Shown in pieces: positions 33,023 through 42,012 of a stretch of 64,000 nt of DNA. The position numbers were made by a program, and so were the translations under genes. The first letter of the stretch is position 1; each line of letters opens with the position of its first letter. The DNA is taken from positions 310,001 through 374,000 of the forward strand of contig CAWGZX010000005.1 in the NCBI GenBank assembly GCA_963827135.1, read 5' to 3'. The notes beneath the pieces are model-generated. The model did not search any database. It saw nothing but the letters and a program-made list of their open reading frames with translations, and was not told the origin of the DNA. The stretch comes from JAJRAN01 sp963827135. Lineage in GTDB: Archaea > Thermoplasmatota > Thermoplasmata > Methanomassiliicoccales > UBA472.

Positions 33023-34222
33023 ATGAGTAAAAAAGTCCTCTTCATCAGCGGCTCAATTGGTCTCGGGCACGTCCGGCGGGACCTGGCAATAGCGAAAGCG
33101 TTACGCCATCTCAGACGGGACCTAAAGATTATTTGGTTAGCCGACGAGCCCGCCCGCTCGGTGATCTTGAAGGAGGGGGAAAGCATTGCTCCCGAATCAG
33201 CTATGGTATCGTACGGAACGGCGAGGATAGAGGAGGCGGCCAGGGAGTTCCGGACCAATATGACTATGATTGGCGTAGACATTATGAGCGATGGAGCCGC
33301 CAATGCCGAGGCCTGTCGTCAAATAATGGAGCGAGAGGGCATTGATTTGGTCGTGGGGGACGAGACGTACGATTTGTTGGAGGCGATCCAAAAGCAGCAG
33401 GGTCTGCTTAAGAAGGCGAAGCTGGTCTTCATATGTGATTTTGTTGGCTTCGAGCCGATGACCGAGAATCCATTGGAACGCCTTTACGTGTACAACGCCA
33501 ACGGCATGTGGTACAAGGTTATGATGGACCCGCAGATGATCGACCGCTGCCTTTTCGTCGGTGTGCCCGAGGACATCCCTGACAAGACCTGGGGACCCCT
33601 GCCCAGCCTCAAGGATCTGGTCAAGAGGCTGGACTTTCTAGGGTACATCCTGTCCTTCAACCCTCGAGACTTCTCCGACCAGCCCAAGGTCCGTACGGCC
33701 CTTGGTTATGGGGACGAGCCACTAATCGTGTGCACGGTCGGTGGGACGTCCGCGGGAAAGCCCCTGCTAGACCTCTGCGCCCGGGCATACCCAATCATCA
33801 AACGCTCACTGTCCCGTGCTAGGATGATCCTGGTCTGCGGGCCGAGAATCGATCCCCGGGAAATTGAGGCTAAGGAGGGGCTGAAGGTGATGGGCTACCT
33901 CCCCGACCTCTACCGCCATTTGGCCGCCTGCGATATCGCCATCACCACCGCCAGCGGGACGACCTCGCTAGAGCTGCTGGCCCTACAGAAACCATTTATC
34001 TATTTCCCCTTAGAGCAACACTTCGAGCAGAATGTGCACGTATGCGCCTCAAATAACCGCAGAGGTGCGGATTTGCGCATGCTCTTCTCCCTGACCACGC
34101 CCGAGCTGTTGGCTGAGACGGTCTTAAGGAACATTGGTCGAAAGATGGATTATGGGCCGATCCCGCTCAATGGAGCGAAGAAGGCCGCCGCCATCATCAA
34201 TGATGTCTTGAGTGATTCTTGA
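33023..34222 (+). CDS. MurG-like (GT28-type) glycosyltransferase
   Basis: The 399-aa protein has a GT-B fold. The N-terminal motif is LFISGSIGLGHVRRDLAIA (about 6-24), the linker VRTALGYGDEPLIVCTVGG lies near 227-245, and the C-terminal nucleotide-sugar site TASGTTSLELLALQKPFIY lies near 311-329. The C-terminal half resembles family 28 enzymes such as MurG. The acceptor is unknown; archaeal roles include glycolipid and S-layer glycan synthesis. The ATG at 33023 is preferred over an in-frame TTG at 33005. Confidence 0.85.
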   Translation: MSKKVLFISGSIGLGHVRRDLAIAKALRHLRRDLKIIWLADEPARSVILKEGESIAPESAMVSYGTARIEEAAREFRTNMTMIGVDIMSDGAANAEACRQIMEREGIDLVVGDETYDLLEAIQKQQGLLKKAKLVFICDFVGFEPMTENPLERLYVYNANGMWYKVMMDPQMIDRCLFVGVPEDIPDKTWGPLPSLKDLVKRLDFLGYILSFNPRDFSDQPKVRTALGYGDEPLIVCTVGGTSAGKPLLDLCARAYPIIKRSLSRARMILVCGPRIDPREIEAKEGLKVMGYLPDLYRHLAACDIAITTASGTTSLELLALQKPFIYFPLEQHFEQNVHVCASNNRRGADLRMLFSLTTPELLAETVLRNIGRKMDYGPIPLNGAKKAAAIINDVLSDS

Positions 34223-34380
34223 TATCCTCATCGATGGGAGCATAGGTTCGTGGGATAATCCAGCACCATGCCTATGTGGTTGGATTCATAGTACATCCAT
34301 CCACTTCATCCATGAGATTGTGCCTTAAATTAAACAATTTGATTGAATCCTATAAATTTTATTCTGGATAATTATTGAAG

Positions 34381-34453
34381 TGCTCCCGCCGGGATTCGAA
34401 CCCGGGTCGCAGACTCGAAAGGCCTGCATGATTGGCCACTACACTACGGGAGC
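34381..34453 (-). tRNA. tRNA-Glu (anticodon UUC)
   Basis: Read on the minus strand it folds into a complete cloverleaf. The acceptor stem GCTCCCG pairs with CGGGAGC, the anticodon stem CAGGC pairs with GTCTG around the loop CTTTCGA (anticodon TTC), and the T stem CCGGG pairs with CCCGG around TTCGAAT. No CCA is encoded and no intron is present. A TATA-like element lies near 34481-34488. Confidence 0.95.
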
Positions 34454-34538
34454 GGATTAGCGTCATTATCGGGCAGGCGTACTTAAACCTTGGCGCAGGA
34501 CCGTTGCGCGTTGGCAACCATTCATCATGATTTGGGCA

Positions 34539-34856
34539 TCACCAGTATCTGCCAGTTATGTGGGATACCCAACCAGCGAGGAGCGCGGTGAGCATTATCG
34601 CAAAGACCGATAGGTCGAGAGGCATGGCCCCGAACAATATCACCACGATCCCCTCGACGTACTCCTCGAACCCGAATTCGACGTGCGGCTCCTGCCTTAC
34701 CTCCAAAGCGAAGAGCACAAGAAGCCCGATCAATGACGCAATGATGGATATGCTGAACGCCCCGTTCTCTCCCAAGCTGATATCGAGCGGGCTCAAGGCG
34801 ATCCTCAGAGTCAGGACCAAGATGAGGAGCAGGAGGAAGCGGATGAGACGGAGCAC
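34539..34856 (-). CDS. Small membrane protein, three predicted helices
   Basis: The 105-aa product has hydrophobic helices at about 5-20, 33-50 and 66-97, separated by a short polar segment LSPLDISLGENG and an acidic loop EVRQEPHVEFGFEEYVEG. The start is a GTG at 34856 without a strong Shine-Dalgarno element. Nothing in the sequence suggests a function. It lies between tRNA-Glu and the divergent aIF1A gene. Confidence 0.6.
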   Translation of the reverse strand: MLRLIRFLLLLILVLTLRIALSPLDISLGENGAFSISIIASLIGLLVLFALEVRQEPHVEFGFEEYVEGIVVILFGAMPLDLSVFAIMLTALLAGWVSHITGRYW

Positions 34857-34943
34857 GGAGGAAAATGTGGGCTTGTGCGATAATTAATCTCTCCTATCCA
34901 GATGCTCGCCCTTACAGTCGAATTTTCCGTGGAATGACGACAT

Positions 34944-34953
34944 CTTATATATT
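34944..34953 (+). promoter_or_regulatory. Candidate TATA box of aIF1A
   Basis: The sequence CTTATATATT lies 40-49 bases before the TTG start at 34993. A single start site would leave a leader of about 15-20 bases. Confidence 0.55.
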
Positions 34954-34992
34954 CGAAATCCTTATGTGGCTCTAACCTCACGGAGGCTAGAT

Positions 34993-35331
34993 TTGAGCAA
35001 GGATTTCAAGCCAAGAGTAGAATTCAATCCCGAAGAGGAGATACTCCGTACCCCCTATCCCAACAAGAAGGAGGGGGAGATGTTCGGAATAGCCGACCAG
35101 CTCCTGGGGGCTTCCCGAATCAAGATCATGTGCGCAGATGGCAAGTCGCGCATGGGCCGCATCCCCGGCAAGATCCGCAAGCGCATGTGGATCCGCGAGG
35201 GAGATCTCGTAATCATCCATCCATGGGAGTTCCAGGACGACAAGGCAGACATACTTTACCGGTACACCAAGACCCAGGCCTCCTACCTGAGCAGGAAGAA
35301 GGTCTTGCCTAAGAACCTGGACGTGTTTTGA
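34993..35331 (+). CDS. eif1A: Translation initiation factor aIF1A
   Basis: This 112-aa OB-fold factor binds the small ribosomal subunit A site during initiation. Recognisable features are the YPNKKEGEMFGIADQLLGAS stretch, the KIMCADGKSRMGRIPGKIRKRMW RNA-binding loop split around R-M-G, and WIREGDLVIIHPW. The TTG start at 34993 was chosen because CACGGAGG lies about 7 bases upstream; the longer frame starts at 34966. It heads the operon with the Rio kinase and KH protein. Confidence 0.93.
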   Translation: MSKDFKPRVEFNPEEEILRTPYPNKKEGEMFGIADQLLGASRIKIMCADGKSRMGRIPGKIRKRMWIREGDLVIIHPWEFQDDKADILYRYTKTQASYLSRKKVLPKNLDVF

Positions 35332-35348
35332 GGAATCGAGAGGCTAAG

Positions 35349-36137
35349 ATGCCACACCATGATGACACCTTCGCCATTCTAGAACGCAGAATCCAGCAGA
35401 TAAAGACAAAGGACTATGGCGCGGTCGAAGACGAAGACAGGAAGACCCTTGACGAGGTCTTCGATAAACCAGCCTTGCTCACAATATACAAATTAATGAC
35501 CGATGGCCTGATCGAGACCATCGACTTCCCCATTTCAACTGGTAAGGAGGCGAACGTTTTCCGCGTGACCTCCCCAGATGGTGATTATTATGCCCTTAAA
35601 GTCTACCGTACCTCGAACCTGACATTCAAGCGCATCTCCCGGTATATTGAGGGCGACCCTCGCTTCCAGGGCCTCCACGGATCAAGGCGCAAGGTCATTT
35701 TCGCATGGGCCACCAAGGAATTCCGCAACCTCCGGAGGTTGAAAGATGCCAAGGTGCGCGTTCCTGAACCCATCAAGTTCAGTCAGAACATGTTGGTCAT
35801 GGAATTCATAGGCGAGGAGGGCACCCCCGCACCTGTGCTTAGGAACGTAGAGCTGGAAGACCCGTCTAGAACCTACAAGACCGTTGTAAGATATGTGAAG
35901 CTCGCTTATAAGAAGGCAGGGCTGGTCATCGGGGACCTGAGCGAGTACAACATCCTCATGCAGCGGGGGGAGCCAGTGATAATCGACGTCGGCCAGGGAA
36001 TGACTACGGACCATTTCAATGCAAAGGAATTCCTGGTGAGGGACATAAAGAACATCAACCACTTCTTCCGTTCCTACGATGTGAAGATTATCGAGAACGA
36101 AGTCCTTCTAAAACAGATCATGGGGGTCAAGAAATGA
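35349..36137 (+). CDS. rio1: Rio1-type serine/threonine kinase
   Basis: The 262-aa atypical kinase has the P-loop equivalent STGKEANVFRV near 59-69, an ATP-site lysine in YALKVYR near 78-84, the catalytic loop VIGDLSEYNILM near 189-200 and the metal loop IIDVGQGM near 207-214. Rio1 acts in 18S/16S rRNA maturation and release of the small subunit. The Met at 35349 has GAGG upstream. It overlaps the KH gene by ATGA. Confidence 0.95.
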   Translation: MPHHDDTFAILERRIQQIKTKDYGAVEDEDRKTLDEVFDKPALLTIYKLMTDGLIETIDFPISTGKEANVFRVTSPDGDYYALKVYRTSNLTFKRISRYIEGDPRFQGLHGSRRKVIFAWATKEFRNLRRLKDAKVRVPEPIKFSQNMLVMEFIGEEGTPAPVLRNVELEDPSRTYKTVVRYVKLAYKKAGLVIGDLSEYNILMQRGEPVIIDVGQGMTTDHFNAKEFLVRDIKNINHFFRSYDVKIIENEVLLKQIMGVKK

Positions 36138-36676
36138 AGACGGTTAGGATCCCAAAGGAACGTGTGGGCGTCATCATTGGCACGAACGGTGAGACCAAGT
36201 CTTACCTAGAGGAGAAGCTCGGCCTGCAGCTGGTCATCGACTCGGAGGGCGAGGTCAACATCATGGAGGAGAGTGCCAAGGACCCCATCGTCATTCTGAA
36301 GGCCATGGACATCGTCAAGGCCATCGGAAGAGGCTTCAGCCCACAGCACGCCTCCCGGCTCCTGGACGACATGGAGTACCTCGAGATCATAGACATGAAG
36401 GACTACGTCGGAAGCAAGCCGGAGCAGCTCTCCCGCCAGCGGGCGAGGGTCATCGGTTCCAACGGTAAGACCCGTCGCCTGATCGAGGACCTTACCGGGG
36501 CTTACATCTCGGTCTACAACAGCACGGTGGGCATCATCGGCCAGCCGGAGCAGGTTGAGGTGGCCAGGAAGGCGGTGGACATGCTTTTACGCGGAAGCGA
36601 ACATGCCACGGTATACCGATACATGGAGCGAAGCCGGCCCAAGCTCAGGGTCATCGAGATGGGCTTCGAGCCTTGA
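36134..36676 (+). CDS. KH-domain RNA-binding protein, Dim2/Pno1-like
   Basis: The 180-aa protein consists of two KH-like modules. The first has RVGVIIGTNGETKSYLEEKL near 10-29 with a GTNG loop, and the second has ARVIGSNGKTRRLIEDLTGA near 99-118 with a GSNG loop. This is the layout of archaeal Dim2 homologs that bind near the 3' end of small-subunit rRNA. It is translationally coupled to Rio1, matching a shared role in subunit maturation. Confidence 0.93.
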   Translation: MKTVRIPKERVGVIIGTNGETKSYLEEKLGLQLVIDSEGEVNIMEESAKDPIVILKAMDIVKAIGRGFSPQHASRLLDDMEYLEIIDMKDYVGSKPEQLSRQRARVIGSNGKTRRLIEDLTGAYISVYNSTVGIIGQPEQVEVARKAVDMLLRGSEHATVYRYMERSRPKLRVIEMGFEP

Positions 36677-36730
36677 CTCCGTTCGAGTCAAGATAGCTTT
36701 AAGAACCGGTTGGGTTTGGGGGCGGATAGG

Positions 36731-37963
36731 ATGAACGACCTCGTCATCAGGGCTGAGAAAGCCCTCGCCCAGGACCTTTGTGACCATTGCTTAGGCCGCC
36801 TCTTCGCACTGGTCGACACCGGACTCTCCAACCAGGAGAGGGGCGAGTCCCTGCGCATGGCCGTACGTTTCTCTCGGGGATTGGAGGGAATGGAGCCTTT
36901 GGCCCCCCATGAAAGATGCAGCGTCTGCGACGAGGTCTTCGCCATAGTGCCCAGGTTCGCCGAGGCGGTGGTCGAGAAATTGAAGGACCTGGAGTTCGAG
37001 ACCTTCCTGATCGGGACCCGGGTCGACCCCATCATCACCGAGAGAGAAGAGAGGTTGTGGGGCTTGGTCAGCCAGGACAAGGCAGAGACCATCAAGGCGG
37101 AATTGAACCGGGAGATCGGCAAGGCCGTGCAGGCACTGATACCTCACGAGGTGGAGTTCGCAACCCCAGATGTCGTCGCCCTGGTGGACACCCGCTTCTC
37201 CCACGTCGAGCTCGACATCGCCCCCCTCTTCGTCTACGGGAGATACCGCAAGTTCTCCCGGGAGATACCTCAGACCAGATGGCCCTGCAACCGCTGCCGG
37301 GGGAAGGGCTGCTCGAAATGCGGTGGCACAGGCAAGATGTACCAGACCAGCGTGCAGGAGATCGTAGGGGACCCCTTACAACGCGACGCGCAGGGAGTGG
37401 ACCATTTCTTCCATGGCATGGGAAGGGAGGACATCGACGCCAGGATGCTCGGGAACGGAAGGCCGTTCGTGCTGGAGGTCCGGGAACCCAAGAAGAGGAG
37501 GATAGACCTGCTCGCTCTGCAGGCCGAGATCAACGATTTCGGCAGGGAGATGGTGGAGGTCGAGGGACTGCGATTCTCCTCGCGCGAAGAGGTGCGCCAG
37601 ATCAAGAACGCCTCCCCGGACAAGGAGTACCGGGTGAGGGTGCGCCTCGAAAGCAAAGTTAATAAGGAGCAATTGAATGAGGTAATCCAATCGTTCAAGC
37701 GCATACGCATCACCCAGCAGACGCCAACACGAGTGTCGCATCGGCGGGCTGACCTGGCGAGGGAGCGTGAGATCAAGGACCTGGTCCTCGAGGAGCTCGA
37801 TGGGCAGGTCGCCACGCTGAGGGTGCGCACCGAGGCCGGGACCTACATAAAGGAGCTCGTCCATGGCGACTCGGGCCGCACCGTGCCATCCCTGGCCGGA
37901 AAGCTTGGCATCCCCTGCGTCGTGGAGGCGCTGGACGTGATCGAGATTGCGGATCAAACTTGA
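36731..37963 (+). CDS. pus10: tRNA pseudouridine synthase Pus10
   Basis: Pus10 modifies U54 and/or U55 of archaeal tRNAs. The 410-aa protein has the N-terminal cysteine motifs CDHCLGR and CSVCDEVF, a central CNRCRGKGCSKCGGTG cluster, and the catalytic segment HGMGREDIDARMLGNGRP with the active-site aspartate. The C-terminus GTYIKELVHGDSGRT is also typical. The ATG at 36731 was chosen over an in-frame TTG at 36710 as the family start. It is followed closely by L21e. Confidence 0.94.
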   Translation: MNDLVIRAEKALAQDLCDHCLGRLFALVDTGLSNQERGESLRMAVRFSRGLEGMEPLAPHERCSVCDEVFAIVPRFAEAVVEKLKDLEFETFLIGTRVDPIITEREERLWGLVSQDKAETIKAELNREIGKAVQALIPHEVEFATPDVVALVDTRFSHVELDIAPLFVYGRYRKFSREIPQTRWPCNRCRGKGCSKCGGTGKMYQTSVQEIVGDPLQRDAQGVDHFFHGMGREDIDARMLGNGRPFVLEVREPKKRRIDLLALQAEINDFGREMVEVEGLRFSSREEVRQIKNASPDKEYRVRVRLESKVNKEQLNEVIQSFKRIRITQQTPTRVSHRRADLAREREIKDLVLEELDGQVATLRVRTEAGTYIKELVHGDSGRTVPSLAGKLGIPCVVEALDVIEIADQT

Positions 37964-37972
37964 GGGATCACA

Positions 37973-38266
37973 ATGGTTCGAACGTCACATGGCCCAAGGA
38001 AGAAGTCGAGGCAGATACTCAGCAAGAGCCCCAGGTCTAGGGGTCTCTCCCCCATCACCCATGAGTTCCAGGTGTTCGATGTCGGTGAGAAGGTTCACAT
38101 CTTCTTAGACCCGAGCATACACCACGGAATGCCGTCGATCCGCTTCCACGGGAAGACCGGCACCGTGATGGGCACCCAGGGTAAGGCATTCGTCATCGCC
38201 GTCAAGGACGGCAACAAGATCAAGACCGTCCTATCCACCCCAGAGCACCTGAAGAAGGTACAGTAG
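37973..38266 (+). CDS. rpl21e: Ribosomal protein L21e
   Basis: This 97-aa protein belongs to the eukaryotic/archaeal large-subunit protein family L21e. The basic start RTSHGPRKKSRQILSKSPR, then GEKVHIFLDPSIHHGMP and FHGKTGTVMG are family features. Length is normal. It lies 9 bases after pus10 and 13 before rpoF, within the conserved archaeal cluster L21e-RpoF-DUF655-KsgA. Confidence 0.97.
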   Translation: MVRTSHGPRKKSRQILSKSPRSRGLSPITHEFQVFDVGEKVHIFLDPSIHHGMPSIRFHGKTGTVMGTQGKAFVIAVKDGNKIKTVLSTPEHLKKVQ

Positions 38267-38279
38267 GGAAGTGAGCAAC

Positions 38280-38603
38280 ATGCCCGAAGAGCGCCTGGTC
38301 ACCCTGGCCGAGATCAAGGACATACTCGAGCAGGAGTCGAAGGACCGCACCGAGCTCACCAACGAGCAGAAGGTAGCCTTGGATCATGCTAGCAAGTTTA
38401 CGAAGCTCTCGATGAAGGATGCGCATAAGCTACTGGCCGACCTGAAGGAGTTGGAATTCATTTCCGAGCCAGTTGCTAACCGCATCGTGGACATCTGCCC
38501 GCAGTACCCTGAGGACGTACGCGCCCTTTTTGCCAAGGAAAGGCTTATCCTTGATAAGAAACAAATAGACCAGGTAATCGCCGCGGTCAAGAAGTACGTC
38601 TGA
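38280..38603 (+). CDS. rpoF: DNA-directed RNA polymerase subunit F (Rpo4)
   Basis: This 107-aa Rpb4-like subunit forms the polymerase stalk with subunit E. It has the LVTLAEIKDILEQESKDR start, a central DAHKLLADLKELEFISE helix and the conserved HRDC-like C-terminus ICPQYPEDVRALFAKER. A GTG at 38271 is a possible alternative start. Its neighbours L21e and DUF655 are the usual ones in archaea. Confidence 0.95.
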   Translation: MPEERLVTLAEIKDILEQESKDRTELTNEQKVALDHASKFTKLSMKDAHKLLADLKELEFISEPVANRIVDICPQYPEDVRALFAKERLILDKKQIDQVIAAVKKYV

Positions 38604-38616
38604 GCTGGTGCCACCC

Positions 38617-39165
38617 ATGGAGGACTTCGCCCACATCCTCGACTATCTAGCACAAGGACTCCCAGCGGAGCGTGGGTTCAAAAGGGAGCCGCTGGCCTAT
38701 GCCTTGGGCGAGACGGAGTTCAAGCTCTTCGAGCTCGTGCCCAAGATGAACGTTCCTCTGACCGTAGGGGAGCGAGTGTACATCGGCAAGGAGGCGGAGA
38801 AGCGGGACAAGATCGCGCATGTGAAGCGCCGCGTATCCTACGAGGAGCTTACCTCAGCCGCTCATTCCGAGATGCCGTTCGTGATCGCAGAGATAGCCAA
38901 GCAGAACGAGGCCCGCTATGTCAAGTTCTTCAACGAGGCGCAGGCCATCACCACCAGGTTCCATATGCTGGAGCTGCTTCCTGGGCTTGGGAAGAAGACC
39001 ATGTGGGCCATCATCGAGGAGCGCAAGAAAGGCACCTTCAAGGACTTCGCGGACATCGCGGCCAGGGTGCCCTCCTTCAAGCACCCGGAGAAGGTCATCT
39101 CCAAGCGCATCGAGATGGAGCTTGCCGATCCGACCCAGAAGTACCACATTTTCGTGGCCAGGTAG
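38617..39165 (+). CDS. DUF655 family RNA-binding-like protein
   Basis: The 182-aa protein begins MEDFAHILDYLAQG, has the S1-like segment TVGERVYIGKEAEKRDKIAHV, and a helix-hairpin-helix near MLELLPGLGKKTMWAIIEER that suggests nucleic acid binding. DUF655 proteins lie between rpoF and ksgA in most archaea; their function is not established but ribosome or RNA related roles are likely. A GTG at 38608 is a possible start. Confidence 0.92.
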   Translation: MEDFAHILDYLAQGLPAERGFKREPLAYALGETEFKLFELVPKMNVPLTVGERVYIGKEAEKRDKIAHVKRRVSYEELTSAAHSEMPFVIAEIAKQNEARYVKFFNEAQAITTRFHMLELLPGLGKKTMWAIIEERKKGTFKDFADIAARVPSFKHPEKVISKRIEMELADPTQKYHIFVAR

Positions 39166-39963
39166 ATGACGCCCTCCGAAGTCAAGGCATTGCTGGCGCA
39201 GTACGGCATCTCCCCCACGAAGTCAAAGGGGCAGAACTTCCTTTTGGATGAGAACGTCGCGGATCTCGAGGTGGAGCACCTGGGGATAATGACGGGGGAC
39301 GTCGTCCTCGAGGTCGGCCCTGGCTTGGGGATCTTGACGGAGCGCGTGTTGCGCTCAGCAGCGGGAATGACCGTCTGCGTGGAGCTGGACCGTGGCGTGG
39401 CGGCTTTCGTCCAGGCAAGGTTCGGTGACCGTGTGGTGCTGATCCAAGGCGATGCTCTGGAGGTCGAGCTGCCCTCCTTCGATCGCTTCGTCTCCAATAT
39501 CCCCTACAGCATCTCGTCCCCCCTCATCTTCCGCATCCTGGAGCACGACTTCCATAGGGCAGTCATCATGGTGCAGAAGGAGTTCGCGGACCGGATGGCC
39601 GCGACCGCGGGAAGCGATGACTACTCCAGGCTGAGCGTGAACACCTACTATCGAGCCAACTGCGAGCTGCTGCACCACGTCCCGAGGTCCAAATTCTGGC
39701 CTCAGCCCGAGGTGGACTCGACGGTGGTAAGCCTGGAGCCTAGGCCGCCTCCCTTCAAAGTGCTCAATGAGCGCTTCTTCCTGCATCTGGTCAATCTGCT
39801 ATTCCAGCACAGGAGGAAGAAGATTGGGACCATCCTAAAGATGACCGGGCAGGCCAACAGGGGCTCCATATCGGCTTTGCCGTATATCGAGAGGAGGGTG
39901 GAGGAGTTGTCCCCAGAGATGATTGGAGAGCTGGCAGACGCCATCTCGCGAAGTGGGAAGTAG
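39166..39963 (+). CDS. ksgA: Small-subunit rRNA adenine dimethyltransferase KsgA/Dim1
   Basis: The enzyme dimethylates two adjacent adenosines in helix 45 of 16S rRNA. The 265-aa protein has the SAM-binding motif VLEVGPGLGILTERVL near 46-61, the catalytic motif SNIPYSISSPLIF near 110-122 (NIPY), and a basic C-terminal domain with FQHRRKKIGTILK. It starts directly after the DUF655 stop. Together with Rio1 and the Dim2-like protein it is the third small-subunit maturation factor in this 5-kb run. Confidence 0.95.
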   Translation: MTPSEVKALLAQYGISPTKSKGQNFLLDENVADLEVEHLGIMTGDVVLEVGPGLGILTERVLRSAAGMTVCVELDRGVAAFVQARFGDRVVLIQGDALEVELPSFDRFVSNIPYSISSPLIFRILEHDFHRAVIMVQKEFADRMAATAGSDDYSRLSVNTYYRANCELLHHVPRSKFWPQPEVDSTVVSLEPRPPPFKVLNERFFLHLVNLLFQHRRKKIGTILKMTGQANRGSISALPYIERRVEELSPEMIGELADAISRSGK

Positions 39964-39979
39964 CTGGATCCTTGGAGCG

Positions 39980-40195
39980 TCACCCTTTCTTCGCCCAGAC
40001 GTACAAGACCATGGCCACGAGCACGAGTATTACCAGCATGATGATGCTCAATACCCATTGTCCAGCCCACGCTAGCACCACCACCGCCATGAGCAGGGCT
40101 AAGAGGGTAAGCCCGAACCTCAATGCCAGCGGCCTCCTTCCGAGCATCACTCTCTCGTCACCACCTTTGTCGAGGCTCGGTTCGGGTTCAACCAT
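39980..40195 (-). CDS. Small membrane protein
   Basis: The 71-aa product has a charged N-terminus (EPEPSLDKGGDERV) followed by two closely spaced hydrophobic helices (about 26-43 and 46-66) ending in WAKKG. An AGGTGG element precedes the ATG. No family is recognised. It is convergent to ksgA. Confidence 0.55.
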   Translation of the reverse strand: MVEPEPSLDKGGDERVMLGRRPLALRFGLTLLALLMAVVVLAWAGQWVLSIIMLVILVLVAMVLYVWAKKG

Positions 40196-40245
40196 GATGT
40201 TCCACCTCCTTACCTATCCAGACCTCTCTATCATGAGGGTTGCCT

Positions 40246-40632
40246 TCAGAGCTCGATGTTGCCAGCATAGGTCGCTCCATTGCAGTCCTTCAACTTCCCG
40301 GCAGCGCACCTCTTAACGGCCTCTTCGACCGTCCCCTTGCAACCGGCCTTTACCGCGATGCCCGCTTCCTTCAATATGCTGAAGGCGCGAGGCCCGATGG
40401 TGCTGGTGATCACGATATCCACATCCAGCTCGGTCAGTTTCTGCGCTACCTTCGGTCCCTTCTCATTGGGGGCCTCCGCCGATCCGCACTTCACGATCCG
40501 GTAATCGTCTGGACTGCCCTCGAACAGCACGAAATGGGTGCACCGGGCTAGAGAGCTTATCTTGCTCTCAAGGCCCGCGCCCGAGCTCGAGACAGCCATC
40601 TTGCACTTCTTCTTCGAAGCTTTCTGAGCCAT
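40246..40632 (-). CDS. NifX/NifB-associated (dinitrogenase cofactor) family protein
   Basis: The 128-aa protein has the Fe-Mo cofactor carrier fold seen in NifX and MTH1175-like proteins: KMAVSSSGAGLESKISSLARC near 11-31, VDIVITSTIGPRAFSILKEAGI near 71-92, and VKAGCKGTVEEAV near 93-105. Cysteines occur near both ends. These proteins are widespread in methanogens and often bind or store metal clusters; no nif genes are present here, so nitrogen fixation is not implied. Confidence 0.85.
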   Translation of the reverse strand: MAQKASKKKCKMAVSSSGAGLESKISSLARCTHFVLFEGSPDDYRIVKCGSAEAPNEKGPKVAQKLTELDVDIVITSTIGPRAFSILKEAGIAVKAGCKGTVEEAVKRCAAGKLKDCNGATYAGNIEL

Positions 40633-40815
40633 GCTCGACCCTCTAAGATAGCTAGCCCCCAGCCTAGATTAACCTATCCTTCAAGCCTTCGTAACGGTCT
40701 TGAAGCGCCCATCGCCTGGCTGAGTTCCATTTCAAAGGAGCTGCTCGCAAGGACTGGTGACGTCCATAGCAATCATTTTTGAACGCCTTGCGGTATATTG
40801 TCCGGGGAGAGGCAA

Positions 40816-42009
40816 ATGCTGATAGGCATCGTAGGCAAGCCCAACGTCGGCAAATCGACCTTCTTCTCCGCGGCCACCCTGGCACCAGCGGAGATAGCTG
40901 ACTATCCGTTCACCACCATCAAGCCCAACAAGGGAGTGGCGTATCTACGAACCAGATGTCCTCATCTCGACCTAGGAGAGCAGTGCAACCCGCGCAACTC
41001 GGCATGCGAGAACGGCGTGCGCCTGGTGCCCGTCGAGCTTCTGGACGTGGCAGGTTTGGTCCCGGACGCCTGGCAAGGGAAAGGCCTAGGTAACCAGTTC
41101 CTCGACGACCTGCGGCAGGCGGACGCTTTGATCCACGTCGTCGACTCCTCGGGTTCGACCAACTCCGAGGGCGTGCCCATTCCGGCCCATACCCATGACC
41201 CGATGGTCGACGTAAGGTTCCTGGAGAGCGAGATCGACCATTGGATAAAGGGCATCATGGACAAAGGGTGGGAGAAGAGCGCCCGCCAGGCCCACCTGGA
41301 GGGTGAGAAGATAGAGGAGCTCATCCACGCCAAGCTGACCGGTCTGAGCGTGTCCATCGGTCATATCCATGCTGCCCTAAGAGAGGCGGCGCTTCCTGAA
41401 TCAATTGTGACGTGGAAGGATGCGGACCTGATGCGGCTGGCAGAGGCCATAAGGAAGCATTCCAAGCCTATGATCCTGGCCCTCAACAAGGCGGACATCG
41501 CTGAGGATGCCACAGTGCAAAGGATGACCAAGGTGGAAGGGTACCTGAGCATTCCTACCTGCGCCCAGTCCGAGCTAGCTTTAAGGAGAGCGACCAAGGG
41601 CGGCCTTATTCAGTATCTTCCAGGCGATGTCGAGTTCAAGATGAAGGACGAGAGCAAGCTCAACCCTGCTCAGAAGAAGGGGCTGGATTACATTCACACG
41701 CATGTAATGACAAAGTTCAAGGGCACGGGCGTGCAGCAGTGCCTGGAGAACGCGGCATACAAGATGCTGGACCTTATCCCGGTCTACCCTGTGGAGGACG
41801 AGCACCGATGGACCGATAAGCAGGGCAACATCCTGCCCGATACCCACCTGGTCAAGAGAGGCGCGACCGCCAGGGACCTGGCCTACAAGATCCACACCGA
41901 CCTGGGCGATAACTTCATCCGGGCCATCAACTGCCGCACCCATAGGGTGGTCGGGCACGACTACGTGTTGCAGCCATCCGATGTCGTCACCATCATCACC
42001 AAGAAGTGA
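40816..42009 (+). CDS. ychF: YchF/OLA1-type GTP-binding protein
   Basis: The 397-aa translational-type P-loop protein has Walker A GIVGKPNVGKSTFF near 4-17, switch I YPFTTIKPNKG, switch II LLDVAGLVPDAWQGKGLG and the base motif LALNKADIAED (NKAD). A C-terminal TGS-like region ends DYVLQPSDVVTIITKK. Family members bind ATP or GTP and associate with ribosomes. The ATG at 40816 follows GGGGAGAGG. polB starts 3 bases after the stop. Confidence 0.93.
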   Translation: MLIGIVGKPNVGKSTFFSAATLAPAEIADYPFTTIKPNKGVAYLRTRCPHLDLGEQCNPRNSACENGVRLVPVELLDVAGLVPDAWQGKGLGNQFLDDLRQADALIHVVDSSGSTNSEGVPIPAHTHDPMVDVRFLESEIDHWIKGIMDKGWEKSARQAHLEGEKIEELIHAKLTGLSVSIGHIHAALREAALPESIVTWKDADLMRLAEAIRKHSKPMILALNKADIAEDATVQRMTKVEGYLSIPTCAQSELALRRATKGGLIQYLPGDVEFKMKDESKLNPAQKKGLDYIHTHVMTKFKGTGVQQCLENAAYKMLDLIPVYPVEDEHRWTDKQGNILPDTHLVKRGATARDLAYKIHTDLGDNFIRAINCRTHRVVGHDYVLQPSDVVTIITKK

Positions 42010-42012
42010 GCC

